The translations under genes were made by a program, and so were the position numbers. A model generated the notes under the pieces. The model saw nothing but the letters and a program-made list of their open reading frames with translations. It was not told where the DNA came from and made no database searches. Positions 23,296 to 36,630 of a DNA stretch of 64,000 nucleotides are shown here, in pieces. Origin of the DNA: Psilocybe azurescens (taxonomy: Eukaryota > Basidiomycota > Agaricomycetes > Agaricales > Agrocybaceae); assembly GCA_023853785.1 (NCBI GenBank), contig JAJIRX010000221.1, positions 62,001 through 126,000 on the forward strand. The letters are read 5' to 3'. The first letter of the stretch is position 1. The number at the start of each line of letters is the position of its first letter.

Positions 23296-24213
23296 TTATC
23301 GAGATGTCAAGGGCGAACTGATTCGCACGAACACCCGCGAGCGCCAGAAGGGTATTGCCCTCTACTTTGACTACCAGATCATCGACGTCAATACCTGTCA
23401 GTCTGCCGAACGTTTTCCTTGACTCATGGCACAGTAATTTCTTCAAATAAATACCTTTTTCATCTGTTAACGCCAGACGCACTAGCCAATTCCACTGGTG
23501 TCTACGCCGGCGTTGTTGCAAGTGGGAACGGTGATGTCACTGACCTCGTAAACGTCGTTAGTAGTCTGGTACTGATCGATGCTTGTCGTGATCTGACAGT
23601 ACATAACCTACTTTCAAAATGTCACTTTTGCTCGTGGAATCACTAATACCGATCGACATAGTGTAACGTTCTTGGAGACAAATATCCCGGGCCATTACAC
23701 TGGACGCACTACCCACATCCACGTCCTGGCTACTGTAAATGCCACTGTCGCAAAGAATGGAACCCTTGTGAGCGGACACATTGCACATGTCGGCCAGGTA
23801 CGCTTTCTTATTACAATACTTATATTGATATTCTAACAGAACAACTAAGTAAGGTCTTCTTCGACCAAGATCTGATCAACAAAGTCGAGACCAACTCGCC
23901 ATATACCACCAACACGCAGCCGCTTCTGCTGAACAAGGATGACTTCATCTTTGCAGAGGAGGCCGCATCCACCGACCCAGTCCTGAACTATATCTGGCTG
24001 GGCAAGAAGCAGACAGACGACATTTTCGGGTGGATTACCGTTGGCATTGACACCCAGGAGAGCTACGACCGACAAGCCGCAGTCTTCTGGACAAAGAACG
24101 GAGGCGTCGTCAACCCAGACACTCGTCCTGGTCCAGGAAACCCAGGAGGCCCTGGAAGTCCCAGCGGTGCCCCTCCCAGTGGCTTCCCCTCAGGCGTCCT
24201 CACCTCCCACTGA
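23296..24213 (+). pseudogene. Intradiol ring-cleavage dioxygenase, 5' end missing and frame disturbed
   Basis: Fungal extracellular-type intradiol (catechol) dioxygenases open aromatic rings between the two hydroxyls using Fe(III) held by two Tyr and two His. Visible here: GELIRTNTRE and ALYFDYQIIDVNTC (23.3-23.4 kb); LPNVFLDSWH, then an intron 23434-23476; NSTGVYAGVVASGNGDVTD; intron 23548-23599; TFARGITNTD; GHYTGRTTHIHVLA, with the Tyr and both His ligands; intron 23798-23853; and a last exon with DPVLNYIWLGKKQTDD and a Gly/Pro-rich tail ending at 24213. The DVNTC and LPNVF segments are in different frames near 23398-23401 with no intron to explain it. The usual N-terminal part (signal peptide and the TPE..EGPYY region) is not found intact upstream. 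It may be a decaying gene, or a gene with sequence errors plus a diverged start. Confidence 0.65.
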
Positions 24214-24954
24214 CACCGTATCGGCCACCAAGGCCCTCACATCCACCGCTGCTTAAATTCTCAGAGAATAGGGACTAATATGGAACCATAATTCTCACTG
24301 TACGTATCGTTCCATATACTCGCACACGGTGATTGTAAATATAAACTTTCCGTTCTGAAATTGGTACGAATGACTTCAGCACTTGGCCGCGGAGCATATA
24401 CTGCGCATTCAATACTAACGATGAACTCCGTCTGAGCTCTATTTCTCATGCTCGATTTCGAGTGATTATTTTCAGGCTGTGCCGATGTTAATCCACGGCC
24501 GGGTGAGGAGTCTCATATAAATAGTTTTGTGGCTTTGTTTCGCTACTTTGATTTTAATTTTTGCAGAAACTAAAGTAGATTGCATTGCAAAAATTTTCAT
24601 GGCTCTGACGATAAATTCTAAAGATACTCTTCAATCATGACAGTAATGGATGAGCATTGGTTACCCTACCTGATTAATTCCTACTCGAACCCGGAAATGC
24701 CGACGGACCGAGTGCTCAGAACAATTCGTCACATGTTGAGACTCGAGATACGACAGCGACACAGATTGACTCTCACTCCCAACAGCCCCTCGTCGTCCCT
24801 TCCCAAAAATATCTACAACGCCTACTTCCAGATATACCAAAAATAGAACACAAACAAATGGCACTTAGCCTTCTTCTGTCAGTGACCTTGATCTAAATTG
24901 AACCCCTACGCGATTAGTCCGTTCCTTACGTCTTGTTAGAAGTCAGTTGAGCAG
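24214..24954. other. Intergenic between dioxygenase and carboxylesterase 1
   Basis: No coding evidence. The region should contain the dioxygenase 3' end and the promoter of the esterase. Confidence 0.4.
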
Positions 24955-24962
24955 TATATAAG
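24955..24962 (+). promoter_or_regulatory. TATA box upstream of carboxylesterase 1
   Basis: TATATAAG lies 53 bases before the ATG at 25015. The position suits a TATA element giving a short leader of about 25-30 nt. Confidence 0.5.
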
Positions 24963-25014
24963 CCCAGCTCTGGGATGGCGTTCATGAGGGCCGCCAAACC
25001 TGCCTTAGACCAAG

Positions 25015-27280
25015 ATGCACCTCCTTTTACTTTTATTAGTACCCATCTTACCTTTCACCGCTGGCTTGAGTATCAACCCAGGGCATAACAAGGTCATTGA
25101 GTCAGCAGATACGACTTCAACCTCTCTAATTGGGTCGACTGTTACTCTTGACTGTGCGCATCCAATCCACTGAACGTATAGCTCAAATTTGACCTGAACT
25201 TTCAGACGGTTCCTTCTCCGGACTGAAGAACGATAGTACAGGGATAATCTATTTTCGGGGAGTACGGTTTGCAGACGCACCAATCGGTAATCTGAGGTGG
25301 AGGGAGGCAGTCTCCCCACCTACGAAACATCTAGGAAACGTCGATGCAACACAGGTATACTTGAATCATTCCCCTTCAAACCCATCCGGTAGATTCTGAA
25401 TTGTTCCAACCCCTCTCTAGTTTGCCAATGGTTGTATTGAAACTCCTCAAAGTACAGTCACAGCCGGGACCTCAGAGGACTGCCTATTCGGAAATGTACA
25501 TACCCTTACACTGAGATGACACTTCTGACGCTTATCTGTGTTATTTCACTGAGGTATTCATACCCATTAACACCACTGTTAACGACAAACTTCCTATAAT
25601 GGTGTGGTTCCATGGTAAGCACACCCAGACTTCAAATATGTCTTTGTCAAAACTCAAATACAGTCAATGTTGAATAGGCGGAGGCTTCCAAGAAGGAAAC
25701 ACCCACAATGCACCTCCCGAGCTTATCATGTATTCCTCCGCAAGGCCACTCATTTTTGTTTCCTTCGAATACCGCTTGGGACAATTTGGGTTCCTTGGTA
25801 TGTTACATCAGTGTTGATCGCGTAACAGCTCGATATTAATTTTTGCTTGAAGGTGGCCATCAGATCAAGGAAGATGGTGTGCTCAATGCTGGACTTTTGG
25901 ATCAGGTAAGTAATATCGTCATTCCCTTTAAGAAAGACTATGTAATGGAACTCATTCTAAAATTTAGAGAACCGCATTGCGGTGGGTGCAGAGGTACATT
26001 AGCAAGTTTGGAGGCGACAAAAAGTCAGTCATTTATACACCTAGCAGTACCTTATCCAATCCCAAAACAGCCAGGTGACTATTTGGGAGAATCCGCTGGC
26101 GCTGGTTCGACCATGTTCCAGGTAAAATTCACTCCACAAGCTGTCGAAACAGCATACTAAAGATATATGATTGCAAGCTCGTTGCTAAAGGCGGAGACAA
26201 TGAAGGCCTTTTTCATGCAGCCATGGGGACAGCCCGTCGATGAGCTTCACTCCTCAGTTCAACCAAGCATACGACGAAGGAATCTTCCAACAATTTTCAA
26301 ACCTCTCGTAAGTTCACTCCTGCCAGTATTTTCCTATCTCGAAAATCAATCAAACTTACCTACGTCGAACAGGGACTGTGAGAATAAAGCGACCGGAACA
26401 CTTCAATGCCTCCGTTCGGCAAGCTCACAGGCGCTTACTCTCGCGGGAAGTCAGCTACTCGCTGCACGTCCTTCAACTTTATTCGTCTTTGCTCCCATCT
26501 TCGACGAAAACTTCATCACAGAAAGACCGGTAGAAGCTTTCAAAGCAGGTCGCTTCTCTCGCGTCCCGGTTCTCTTTGGATCCAACACAAACGAGGGCGC
26601 CAACTGGTCCGCGTCCCTAAAAGACGCATCGGCCAACACATCGATGCCCAACGCGACAGAAGTTACCGTATTCAATTTTCTGCGTGGTCAATATGCCAGC
26701 ATGGCTGAGGATTCATTCAGCAATGCACTTGACTTATACCCCTTGCAAACATTTGACAGCTCGTTCAGCTTGCAAGGCCAACAGATGTATGGAGAGGCTC
26801 GTTACATATGCACAGCGGCCATGATAACTGGAGCTGTGTCTAAGACCAATAAGGCCTTTCAATTTCAGTAAGTAAAGGAACCCGCACTGATTTTTTTGTT
26901 GCCTCACGCCCACTAATGTGTTTAATAGCTATAACAATCCTCATCTTGGGTCTAATCACGGGGCAGAGCTTGATGCATTCTTTTCACCACCTTCAAATGC
27001 CAATAGCGCCGACTTGGATCTTTTCGAAAAAATGCGAGAGTTCTGGACATCTTTCGTTACATCCGGAACACCCACCTCAAAGGACAAGAAGCTATGGATG
27101 GTAAGAATTATTAAATCGTAATTTGGATATTTTTCTTATCCACCGTTGTAGCCCGTGGATGATGCCTCGGGAAGCCCTCGTATCCTTCTCCAACCTGGTG
27201 GTATTACGATGGAGAACTTGGGATCACTTAGCGGTAGATGCTCATTCTGGCACGGTCTGAGTAGTGAAATACAGACTTAA
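25015..27280 (+). CDS. Secreted type-B carboxylesterase/lipase 1, two one-base frame breaks
   Basis: Twelve exons start at 25015 (exons to 25153, 25206-25354, 25421-25495, 25554-25614, 25678-25797, 25853-25905, 25968-26023, 26071-26121, 26178-26307, 26373-26867, 26929-27100, 27152-27280). The first exon encodes a signal peptide (MHLLLLLLVPILPFTAG). Family marks follow in order: EDCLFGN, oxyanion hole HGGGF, nucleophile elbow GESAGAGS, the acid region SNTNEGANW, and the histidine region NPHLGSNHGAELD. It would hydrolyse ester bonds outside the cell; the substrate is unknown. Two sites break the frame: the G-run 26085-26087 just before the catalytic serine, and the G-run 26225-26228 in exon 9. 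One extra G at each would keep a single frame. The paralogue at 42.5-44.8 kb reads through both sites normally. Confidence 0.85.
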
Positions 27281-27698
27281 AACGGGACGAATGGGAGATA
27301 AAACGCTGTACATAAATTATGGATGTAAACGATCACCTTGGTTCACAACATTTTTTCCAAAAGCCCCTAACTGGACTTGCGGATAACGGACCGCGGCATA
27401 CTTTGACAAAATGACGTCATGTATTACGTATGCCTATGTTCCCTGACCATGTCATGTCAATCAAGACCATACAAATGCGACACTGCCACTGCCACGGTGT
27501 CATACAATCGACAGGTGCCCGTCGCAGATTAGATTGAAATTGGCTTCGTACAAAGAGAGGCAAAGAGCCAAGAGAGTATGCAGGTTGTATGATATCGTAG
27601 AAGAGATTAATTGCGTTTGTATAATACAATTTGGGTATAGTACATTATTCAGTTAGATTCCTTCCTTATGATACTATTGTACACAAAATTCCAGCCAC
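27281..27698. other. Convergent intergenic gap
   Basis: This lies between the 3' ends of the plus-strand esterase and the minus-strand gene that ends at 27699. I see only 3' flanking sequence. Confidence 0.4.
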
Positions 27699-28864
27699 TC
27701 AATCTGAGTCGACCAGTTGGTCTTCACAATCTTCATACTGGAAATATTACACTCAAACGTCAGCGGCACAGAAGCAACGAATAAGTTAGGTGACTAACCT
27801 CATTCTTCCAATGCTCCATGACTTCTCTTGTCTCCTCCATAAGCGTATCGCCCATGTCGCTCTCATCCGTTCCATACCCTGTCTGTTCACAGAGTAGACA
27901 GCACCCTTTAGCAAGGGCGTGCTGCTGGGCGCTGATGCGCTGAGCCAAAGAGGGGTTGTTCCTTCCACATTCAGCTTTATATCTCCTTACAGCATCCGCA
28001 AGGATTTTGTCGATAGCCTTCAAAGCGTGTTCTGCGAGTTCGACCGCCTCCTCCGACCGCTCGTCTGTAGACGGATCCTTAGCCTCCTCAACGAGCGTCA
28101 TCGTTGCAGGGTATAGACAAGGTTCCGGGGAGTTTAAGGAACATGGGCGGTCATGATGAGTGTTAACTTCATCTATAAACTCATCGACCAAATTGTAGAG
28201 AATGGTATAGGAGACCCTGCCGAGACCCGGTAATCGTTTACGCGTGTTAGGTACCTTAGTGTTAAGACAGGTCTTGAAATGGAAATTGTTCAGAAACAAG
28301 AAGGCAAATTAGAGAAAGTAGGCTCACAAACAACGCGGAATGCACATAATTTAGCTCATTGAGCCAATCCATATAAAGTTCCGTCTCCAGAAGTCGAACC
28401 TTCTTCGAACCCTTGCGCTTCATCACTGCTGCTTTCGCAGAGCGCATGAGATGCTTCACTAGAAGTCTCGGAGAAGTTTCATCTACAACGATGTCAGTTG
28501 ACGGTATCAAAGCCATCAACTGGTCGAAGTACCTCTAGGTAAGCTTTTGAGTGCCACAATTGCGTCGTGATTGTTAGGCTGAGCTACTATGCGTCGAAGG
28601 ATCTTCTCCAGTTCCATTTCCTTCGCCTGTTTCTTGGGCATATCTACGCGCTCTAAATACAGGAGATCAGCCGGTAATTAAAAGGGTGAGTTGCCTATAC
28701 ATACGGCGTTTGCGGGGTGACCTCCATACACTAGGTGAGGATGAAGGACTTTCATCCTCGTTGATGCTGCGATATCGTTTTCTCACGGGCGTTTCAAAAA
28801 GTTCTGTGTCGCTTGAGTGGGGTAGTTTTCGAGGAGAAACACTATGCTGGCGAGTGGAAGGCAT
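27699..28864 (-). CDS. Hypothetical helical protein, five exons
   Basis: Exons 28864-28705, 28652-28533, 28482-28328, 28272-27799 and 27737-27699 join in consistent phases and give 315 residues; the introns are 50-61 nt. The N-terminus is Ser/Pro-rich and basic (SPRKLPHSSD, then VWRSPRKRQR), suggesting a nuclear protein. The middle is Lys/Glu-rich and helical (KKQAKEMELEKILRR). The C-terminal half has a tryptophan/tyrosine patch (ELYMDWLNELNYVHSALF), an acidic helical stretch and a CCLLCEQTG motif. I do not recognise the family and assign no function. The clean splice phases make it a likely real gene. No defect is seen. Confidence 0.7.
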
Positions 28865-30369
28865 AGGTGGTGTAAGGCAAGTGCTTGTCGTAACAATGGA
28901 ATAGCATTCAACAAAGTAAATGATATGTTTAGGGTAGGCTCAGACGCGTTGACAACTGCACGTGATAATAATCCACAAATGGCATTTGCTAAGCATTTGG
29001 CGACAAAGTTACAAACACCTTCAAACTCTAGTCTCTCATAGACAGCCTTCGATATAATGTGAACGCGCGCGTGTGTGATATTCACCATTATATGAAGTCT
29101 GTTTTTGTCACGCCTCCAAACTGTCTCAGGAAATGCTTATACAAAGTGCAGGGTTCCAAGTTATTTCGTCCTCAGTTTGATGCTACGATGGATGTTTTTT
29201 TCACAAATTTAAGGAGAAGTTTTATGTAAGACCTCAAATTTTTGAATAGCAAAAACTTAGGCAAATTGGATATAGTTTGAAAGAGGTAGCCAACTACTCT
29301 CTAGCCAAAGCCTGGGTCACGTGCTTCTTTCCTACTCACAGATCTTCCATTCGAAAAGCGATAACGAAATATTTTCCCCTCAGTATATTAATCAGCATTA
29401 AGGCAACTGGAATAATTTACTTTGTCTCCAAAATTAATTTCAAAGCCCCGTCGTCGCGTCGAGTGAACGCGACGATATTCGAGCTTCGCAGTTTACATAA
29501 GCATTTTCTGACGCGGTTCGAGGGGCGCGACAAAAACAGGACTATTCAAACTCAGTATTCTTAAGGTTCCCCGCTATCGCAAGGGTAAAGATGAGCAGAA
29601 AATCGCTCCTCATTGAGATTGCAAGTTGGAATAGGAGCTGGAAGCACCCACAAAGGACTGCAGAAACGCGCACCAATTGCTCATTATTCTCCTCAGGCTC
29701 TCACTTTGAACATCAGTCCTTGCTTAAGTATGGATCAAGACGATGAAGACTGCGAAAACAAGACGCGCCTATAGTCACCTCCGGTGTTTTTGGTCTTCTC
29801 CCTCTCGTCTTCCGCGTAATTCGGTACATCGGATAACTTCAATATAGTGAAATGCTCACCATTACATCGCACTTTGTAATTTACGACCGTTCATTTCAAT
29901 GTCCTTGCTTTTGCATGAGACGAGCAGTACTGAAGTTCGAGGAGGAGGGTATGATGATGGCTATAATCAAAGAAGGATGGTATCCAAAGACAAACTAACC
30001 GCGGTGACTATGTTATCCCTTGTGTAGACATTATTTGGCTCTGATCATGGACTGAGACGAGTGACGTCCAGGTCTTCAGCCTGTCAAGGTCTCATTACCG
30101 AGGAGATGTAGGTCCCAACTGAGGATAGCTATTTGAGAGCTCGAGCAAGGGCCTTCCACGTCCGTTTCTTAAAAATTTCGGGCAAAAACCGTAAGAGTCA
30201 TGGGCGACCTATAGCTCTCTCGTTTCCTCAAATTGCAAAAGGGTTGCAAAAGAAAGTCATTAATTAAAATTGATTTATAAGATAATAATCTAGTAAAAAA
30301 AGTTTTTGCGTCTCAAGAAACAACGCTCTCAATGTTTTATTTTAGACTTTCCACCACAACGATCAAAGG
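28865..30369. other. Intergenic; no confident gene
   Basis: A minus-strand frame at 28783-29088 overlaps the start of the hypothetical gene; its coding value is doubtful. The remainder, 29.1-30.3 kb, shows only short frames and A/T-rich stretches. Confidence 0.35.
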
Positions 30370-33345
30370 CTAAAGCTTAGCTTTGACCTTTCTGAGCCCT
30401 TTCGCTTGGTCACGCAATACCCTACGAAGCAACTTCCCACTAGGTGACGTCGGAATGACAGATACAAACTCGACCCCACCGGCCAAATGCTTGTAGTGAA
30501 TCTTGTTTTGGGCAACATGCTTCAAAAGCATTCGGAGTTAACTGGTGCGTTTTATGGCGGAGTAATGGGCCGCTTCAAAGCTCACCTTGATGATAGATGC
30601 CTTGATCCCTTCAGTGGCAGCCTTGCTTTTATTCGCTCTTTGGGACGCATCGGCCGTTAAGACTACATATGCTAGGGGAACTTCTCCGCCTGTGTGGTTC
30701 TTCTGTAAGTCATGAAACGCGAATGGTGTTGGATTGCACATACTGTATTCATCAGGAATACCCACGACGCATGTGTTGGAGACATCAGGATGATCCAAGA
30801 GACATCCTTCAAGCTCTGCAGGGGCGACTTGGAAGCCTTTCACCTTGATTTATCTGTCAGATTGTTGACCCCATACAAATAGTAGAGCGAACGGTACCTT
30901 CATAATTTCCTAGTAAAATAAAATGGCGTAAGTAGCAGAATCAACACAATATAGCTGTAATGCGGTTTAACCTTCAACCTGTCCAACACAACCATCTCTC
31001 CATCTTCACCTATCTTCACCTCATCCCCAGTCCTCACCCATCTATAAAAGCACGTCACGTCAACATAACTGCGCTGATTTCGCTGCACGACATAGGAAGT
31101 AACGTAAAGGTTAACGTACCCATCAATAAACGTCTCGCTCGTTCTGAAAATAACGAATTTGAGTTTGATTTCGAAACAGCGAGACACACGTCACCCGGGG
31201 TAGAGAAGAGACTTGCACTTACGCTTCAGCATTATTCACGTAGCCTAGCGCGACAGAGGGCGTCGAAATGAATAATTCTCCTGCTTCCCCGTAATCGGCC
31301 AGGGTGCCGTCCTGTTTAACGACCCGGGCGACAATACCAGGAAGAAGATGGCCGCTGCCTAAGCTCTACGTCAGTTTACCAAACCACTCAAAAGAATTTA
31401 CAATGGCCTACTTCCGGATACGCCGCGTTTACTAGTGATAGGCCACATCGTGACGGAAGTGCATGTCTCCGTCATCCCTGGATTTATGTGACAAAGTGAG
31501 GTATACACGAGTCTGGATCTCACATACCATAAGCTTGACCAATATGAGCATCGGGGAACATGGCAAAGAGCTGTTGATTTAATTCATGAGAGAGAGGAGC
31601 AGCCCCACACATTATCATTCGAATATGCTTGCGAAGGTCGTATTTCTTTACGACTGGATGCTAAAGTCGACAAAGGTGAATACATCTGCAAGAACATTCA
31701 ACACATATTGTTTTTGAAACCTACCTTGCATAGCAATACCACCTGTGGAGGCACGAGTCTAGACGAAGATCCTGGTCATTATAGATGCGTCATCTTAAAT
31801 AACGTGATATCTTACATGAGGTGACTTATCCGGTGTCGAACGATGCTGTTAAGCATCTCTACAAAATTAAATTTTGGAATCACGACTAGAGACAGCTACG
31901 GGTAATGTTTGTTGAGCGTCACAGCGCCTGTATAATAGAAGGTATCAACTTACTCCGCAGAATATGATGTAGTGTAGCTAACGGCAGAAACGCCAATTTA
32001 GTGCTTCATTGTCGTGATCCACAACACGGATATACTCACATTGATGACGAGGCCATAAATATCTGCCAATCTGGTTCAAGTAACTGTGGCAGAGAATTGA
32101 TAAATCAAAGGCTTACGGTAGAAAGGTAACACTGAGTAAAAATATCCAATCAATATTTAGAATACTACTGAAATCACCGAATCCAAAAATACGCACCTCC
32201 GATCGCAATATCCCCAGGACGAAATCGCTGTTCTTGCCAGTCGCAGTAGTCCTGGTTGACCTTGTTATGCGCAGCTATTTGAATGACATTTGCGATCAAC
32301 GCGAAGTGAGGGATAGCAACTGCCTGTCATGGAAAGGATTGGCATGATTCTCCCTCCAGGATGATGCAAACAAAAAATCACTAACCTTTGGACGCCCTGT
32401 TGTACCCGACGAGAAGCTCAAGAAAGCTAGCTTAGTCTTTCCCTCTCCAGAAGCCAAAATCCTCTCAGAATAGCTAATTTTGTTTCTGAGCCCAAATTCA
32501 ACAAGGCTACCGATCGTTTCATGGTTCCGGTATGTCTCTTCTGAAATACCCTTCGTGTCAAACAAGACTACGCGCCCAGGTGACAAACGCGCCTCTCGGG
32601 CAGCATCAAGAGCGATTGACAACGACTCCGGGTCCACCATAATAACAGAGGCCTTCGTTGCTTGCAACTGGTAAAGTACTTCGCTACTCGTGTAGTCCGG
32701 GTTTGCTCCGCTGAATGACTGTTTGAGCGGCGAGTCATATCTTGCATAAGTTGCTTACGATATTATGCCTCCAAGCCGGTGTACAGCCCAAATAGCTACT
32801 GGGTAGTCTGCGATGGTCCAGATATCAGTGCCAAAAATAGTTGAAATGCTTGAATAACTCACCAACATGATTACGGCTGAATACCAGGACTTATCGTGAT
32901 TCCTTAATGTTGAGAATTATATCTAGAAAGCCATGATACATACCAACGTCGTCTTCTCCTGTAGATTGCAATATATTAGTGCCATGAAATGAGCATTCGA
33001 TGTGAGTCTACATGCCAATGCTGTACTTCAGATTAAGTGCACTTGCAAGCGCATGAGTACGAGTGCGCAACTAGTCAGTGAATTAGGGCAATATCCGGAT
33101 GTTAACAAATGAGATCTAAAGAAACATACCTCTTCCTCTCCCGACTTCCTTCCAGTGTCATCTTGAATCAACCAGGGTACATTCACCCTCCTCTGTGGGC
33201 GACATTCATGATCCGAGTCGAAGATAAATTGCGGTATCGTCACGTTGTCAGGAATAGGGGGTAGAGGAATTCCTTGAGCACCTCGCTCCTTAGCCGCCGT
33301 AGTAGGCAAAGAAGCAGTAGTACTGTGGGTAATCATTGAAGGCAT
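30370..33345 (-). CDS. AMP-binding acyl/aryl-CoA ligase 1 (4CL-like), peroxisomal-type C-terminus
   Basis: Many short exons run from the ATG at 33345 to the stop at 30370. N-terminus: [18 protein letters not shown]. Then come [13 protein letters not shown], the P-loop SSGTTGRPK (about 32.4 kb), [13 protein letters not shown] (about 31.5 kb), [15 protein letters not shown] (about 31.0 kb), [10 protein letters not shown], and the catalytic lysine region [14 protein letters not shown] (about 30.45 kb). These are the standard motifs of the acyl-adenylate family, which makes an AMP ester and then a CoA thioester. Overall character is like 4-coumarate-CoA ligases; the actual acid is unknown. The protein ends in AKL, a recognised variant of the peroxisomal targeting signal. 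It is transcribed in the same direction as ligase 2, which lies about 450 bp upstream. I see no frame break, though not every intron was mapped. Confidence 0.8.
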
Positions 33346-33792
33346 TTATGTGATGAAGAGATCCCGGGCATCCAGTCTTGCGCTTTATATCAGCATTTCA
33401 CGTTCAGGCTCCTTCCATTCCAATCCCATTTGGTCATGTTCTCTTATTTCGATGCGAACCCGGAACCGGCTTATAGGGGTAATGCTAGCTTCCCGACTTA
33501 CGTATCAGGTGGTGGAAAGATTGAGCGTCGACCAAAAGGGACCGTGGATCACGCACTGAAGTCAGCAGGACTATGTAGACGACTTCGTCTTCCCATTTTC
33601 GGTGTTTTCCGTGACCCCCGTCAAGCCACAGTAACTTCGAGACTGTGTTGCCATGTTCAAGCACAGCAAAATTCATAAAACAAAAAGTAAAGCTGCGATC
33701 GCGTCATCCGTTCTAAATTGTAAGGAATCCAGGTGACAGCAAGTCAGTAAAATAAATGAATTGATAAATAACTTCGAAACGGCTTGACAACT

Positions 33793-36630
33793 TTAGAGTT
33801 TCCCTTTCTTGTGGTGATGAGAACCAGTGGATGTCTGTGACATCACCTGCCGTAAAATCCTCCTCAAGATTTTGCCACTGCTATTTTTCTGTGCGATATA
33901 CGGTCAGTTACTCGGTTGTTTCAGAATATGTTTTCGTTATTTACAGGGATCTCGTTGACGATTCGAACACCTCCTTTCAGGTGTTTGTGGGTCGATTTTC
34001 TGTCCTCCACATGCTAGATATCGAAACAATATGGTGTCTTGATAAGCCAAGGAAGGACGTTAAAAATAGTTCCGGACCTTAATTATACTATTGGTGAGAT
34101 AAGCCGTCATAGCTGGTCTACGATTCAGAAGCTCCTTCGCCGCCGTTGTCAGTACGACTAAAGCCAGTGCTACTTCACCGCTGTATTCATTAGGAATGCC
34201 AATCACGCAAGCCTCGGCCACATCGGGATGTGATAGTAGACAGTCTTCCAGCTCTGAAGGCGCCACCTGAAATCCGTTTACCTTCAAAAATTCCTGGGGT
34301 CGAGATGGTAAGAAAGCTAAGTTCAGTACATCAATGCATATACCTTGAGACGATCGTATACAAAAACTTCTTGATCAGGAGTCATTGTAACTTCATCTCC
34401 TGTATGAACCCAGCTTAAATGATTAGACAGTCTGACATTAATCGAGTATTTCGGGTTTTACACGAAGAACTCACCCATCTATGAAAGTCTGTCGTGTTCT
34501 GTAGAGTAAATAATTTAAAGTCGATGGGTACCCATGAAAAGTCGTTAATTAAATCGCTTACGCGGCAACATCATGAAGATATCCCAAGGCCATTCCAGGT
34601 CCTTTAACTATCAACTCCCCCGTTCTCCATACCGAGCAAAGCTACCGTCGGGTTTCAATACTCGAGCCTGTATTCCTGGGAGTAGTCTACCACCACCTAG
34701 GGTAAATTAGGTCATACGTTCAATTCGATTAATTTACATCACTCACTTCCCAAGGAACCACGCTTTTGAGAACCAGACACCATTGTCAACGTCACAGTCA
34801 TTTCTGTAAGACCTGCGCAAAATTTACTGTCGATGCATTACAACAGTACAGAAGAGAAATATACCATAGGCTTGGCCAATCTGTGCGGCAGGGAAGACGT
34901 CACACAGCTTTCTCTGTATATCCATTGAGAGAGGAGCAGCGCCTTGATGAAAGTCAGTTCAGCTCAGGCTACCGCATGTCCATGATGTTAACCTATCAGC
35001 ACATATTTAATGTGTTCAAAGCTGTGTCTTCTTGCAGCAGGGTGCTTCACATATTCCCTTCAAAAACAGTCATTTATTTAGCGAATAACCAGATACATAC
35101 CTTGGAGAAATAGATGGCTATTGGTGGAATAATACTTGAAGCTCCCCTATTAGTGCTACCCTCCTGAGCGATATTTCGATCATGCACATACATTAGATGA
35201 GATATCTTGTGCCGAAAAATGCTCTCCAACAATGCCGGAAAGTCAAATTTTGGTACCACAACAACAGTCATCTAAACCCCGTTAGCGTGCTCGATCTTTT
35301 CGATAACTCACAGTCATCTTACTGCACAAAATAGGGCCAAGTGAAGCTAAATTGGTAAAGTCAGCCGGGATGACCGAAGTCAGAAAATGATCCTACTTAC
35401 ACATATGACCAGACCCGCGACGTCTTATCACCTTTGATGTAAATAAATGTAGTACCCAACTGTAAAACTGACTTACGATAGAAAGGCAAAACTGCATATA
35501 AAGACCAAGGTAAAGCCAAGGATGCGCATTAATAGTAGTGGACACTGACCACCTAGTGACACATCCCCTGGTCGATACGTCCAAAGTTCACGAAGACAGG
35601 GGGCCCTATCGGCCTGATTGTGGACTGCCATCTGGATAATATTGGCAATGAGAGAGCGGTGTGGGATCACGACAGCCTATAATCAGGCTACGATCAACAA
35701 GGAGCTATAATTGTGATATTGAACTCGTGCCTTTGGCTTTCCTGTTGTACCTGATGACCAGCATAAGATAGCTATCCTTGTCTTGCCTTCTCCTACTCTC
35801 AGTTTCCTCTCGTGAAAGGCCCTCATATTCTGCCGACCATGCACCATCAGCTCATGCACGCTGTGAAATTCGGAGAAGTCGTGTAAACGAGGTAGTTCGT
35901 CGAGGATGATGATTCGACTACACGCGATGCCAACCAGACGAATTGCTTCCAGCGCCACATCCAGAAGACTTGAGTGCACGAAAATATAGGTCACTCTTGC
36001 AGCTTTTAGCTGATAAGCCACCTCGTCCGCTTTGAACTGAGGATTTGAGAACCTAGGTGTTCGATGAGAGCCAGGCTATGAACATTCATTGGCTCATCAA
36101 CGTACGAAACAATCCCTCCAAGTTTGTGCAAAGCCCACATAGCGAGTGGGTAGTCTATAAGCGCTCTTGTGAGTGATGCAACACTAGAACGACAAAAGGT
36201 GCACTTACTCATATGATTCGGGCTCAGTATCAAAGCTGAAATGGCCAATATGAGATTAGGAAAATTATGAAGGCAAGGATGGCTACCTGTGTCTGCTTCG
36301 CCTGGAATACAGACCCAATGAGACAGCGCACCGTCTTTCAGGTGAAACAAAAACACACCGATTTTAAAGGTTAAATAGAGACCGTTTGCAAGATCTTCCG
36401 TTTGGGATTTCAGCTGCTCAATTTCAAATCAATTAGTCGTCAATTAGAAGACCGTATTCACACACCGACTCAAAATTAATAGAATGACCAGAATTGTCGT
36501 CGACAAGACAAGACATCTGGTTACTTCGAATTGGTCGTATATCATGCTGATAATCCAACATGAACTGGGAAATCGTGAGATTGTCGGGTATATGAGGAAG
36601 CAGATCTTTAGCTGTATGCAGTTCAGTCAT
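33793..36630 (-). CDS. AMP-binding acyl/aryl-CoA ligase 2 (4CL-like)
   Basis: Start ATG at 36630 (MTELHTAKDLLPHIPDNL) and stop at 33793. Motifs in order: SPNHM joined to DYPLAMWALHKLGG, FKADEVAYQLKAARV, the P-loop SSGTTGKPK (about 35.75 kb), GFQVAPSELEDCLLSHPDV (about 34.25 kb), HKHLKGGVRIVNEIP and the lysine motif NSSGKILRRILRQ (about 33.86 kb). All the catalytic parts I can see are present. The C-terminus ends in HHKKGKL, which is not a standard peroxisomal signal. It is clearly related to ligase 1 but much diverged, so this is an old duplication. Substrate unknown; the intron-exon structure was mapped only in part. Confidence 0.78.

Noticed and set aside
28783..29088. Minus-strand frame overlapping the hypothetical helical gene
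   Set aside because: It runs through exon 1 of the better supported gene in another frame; no independent support.
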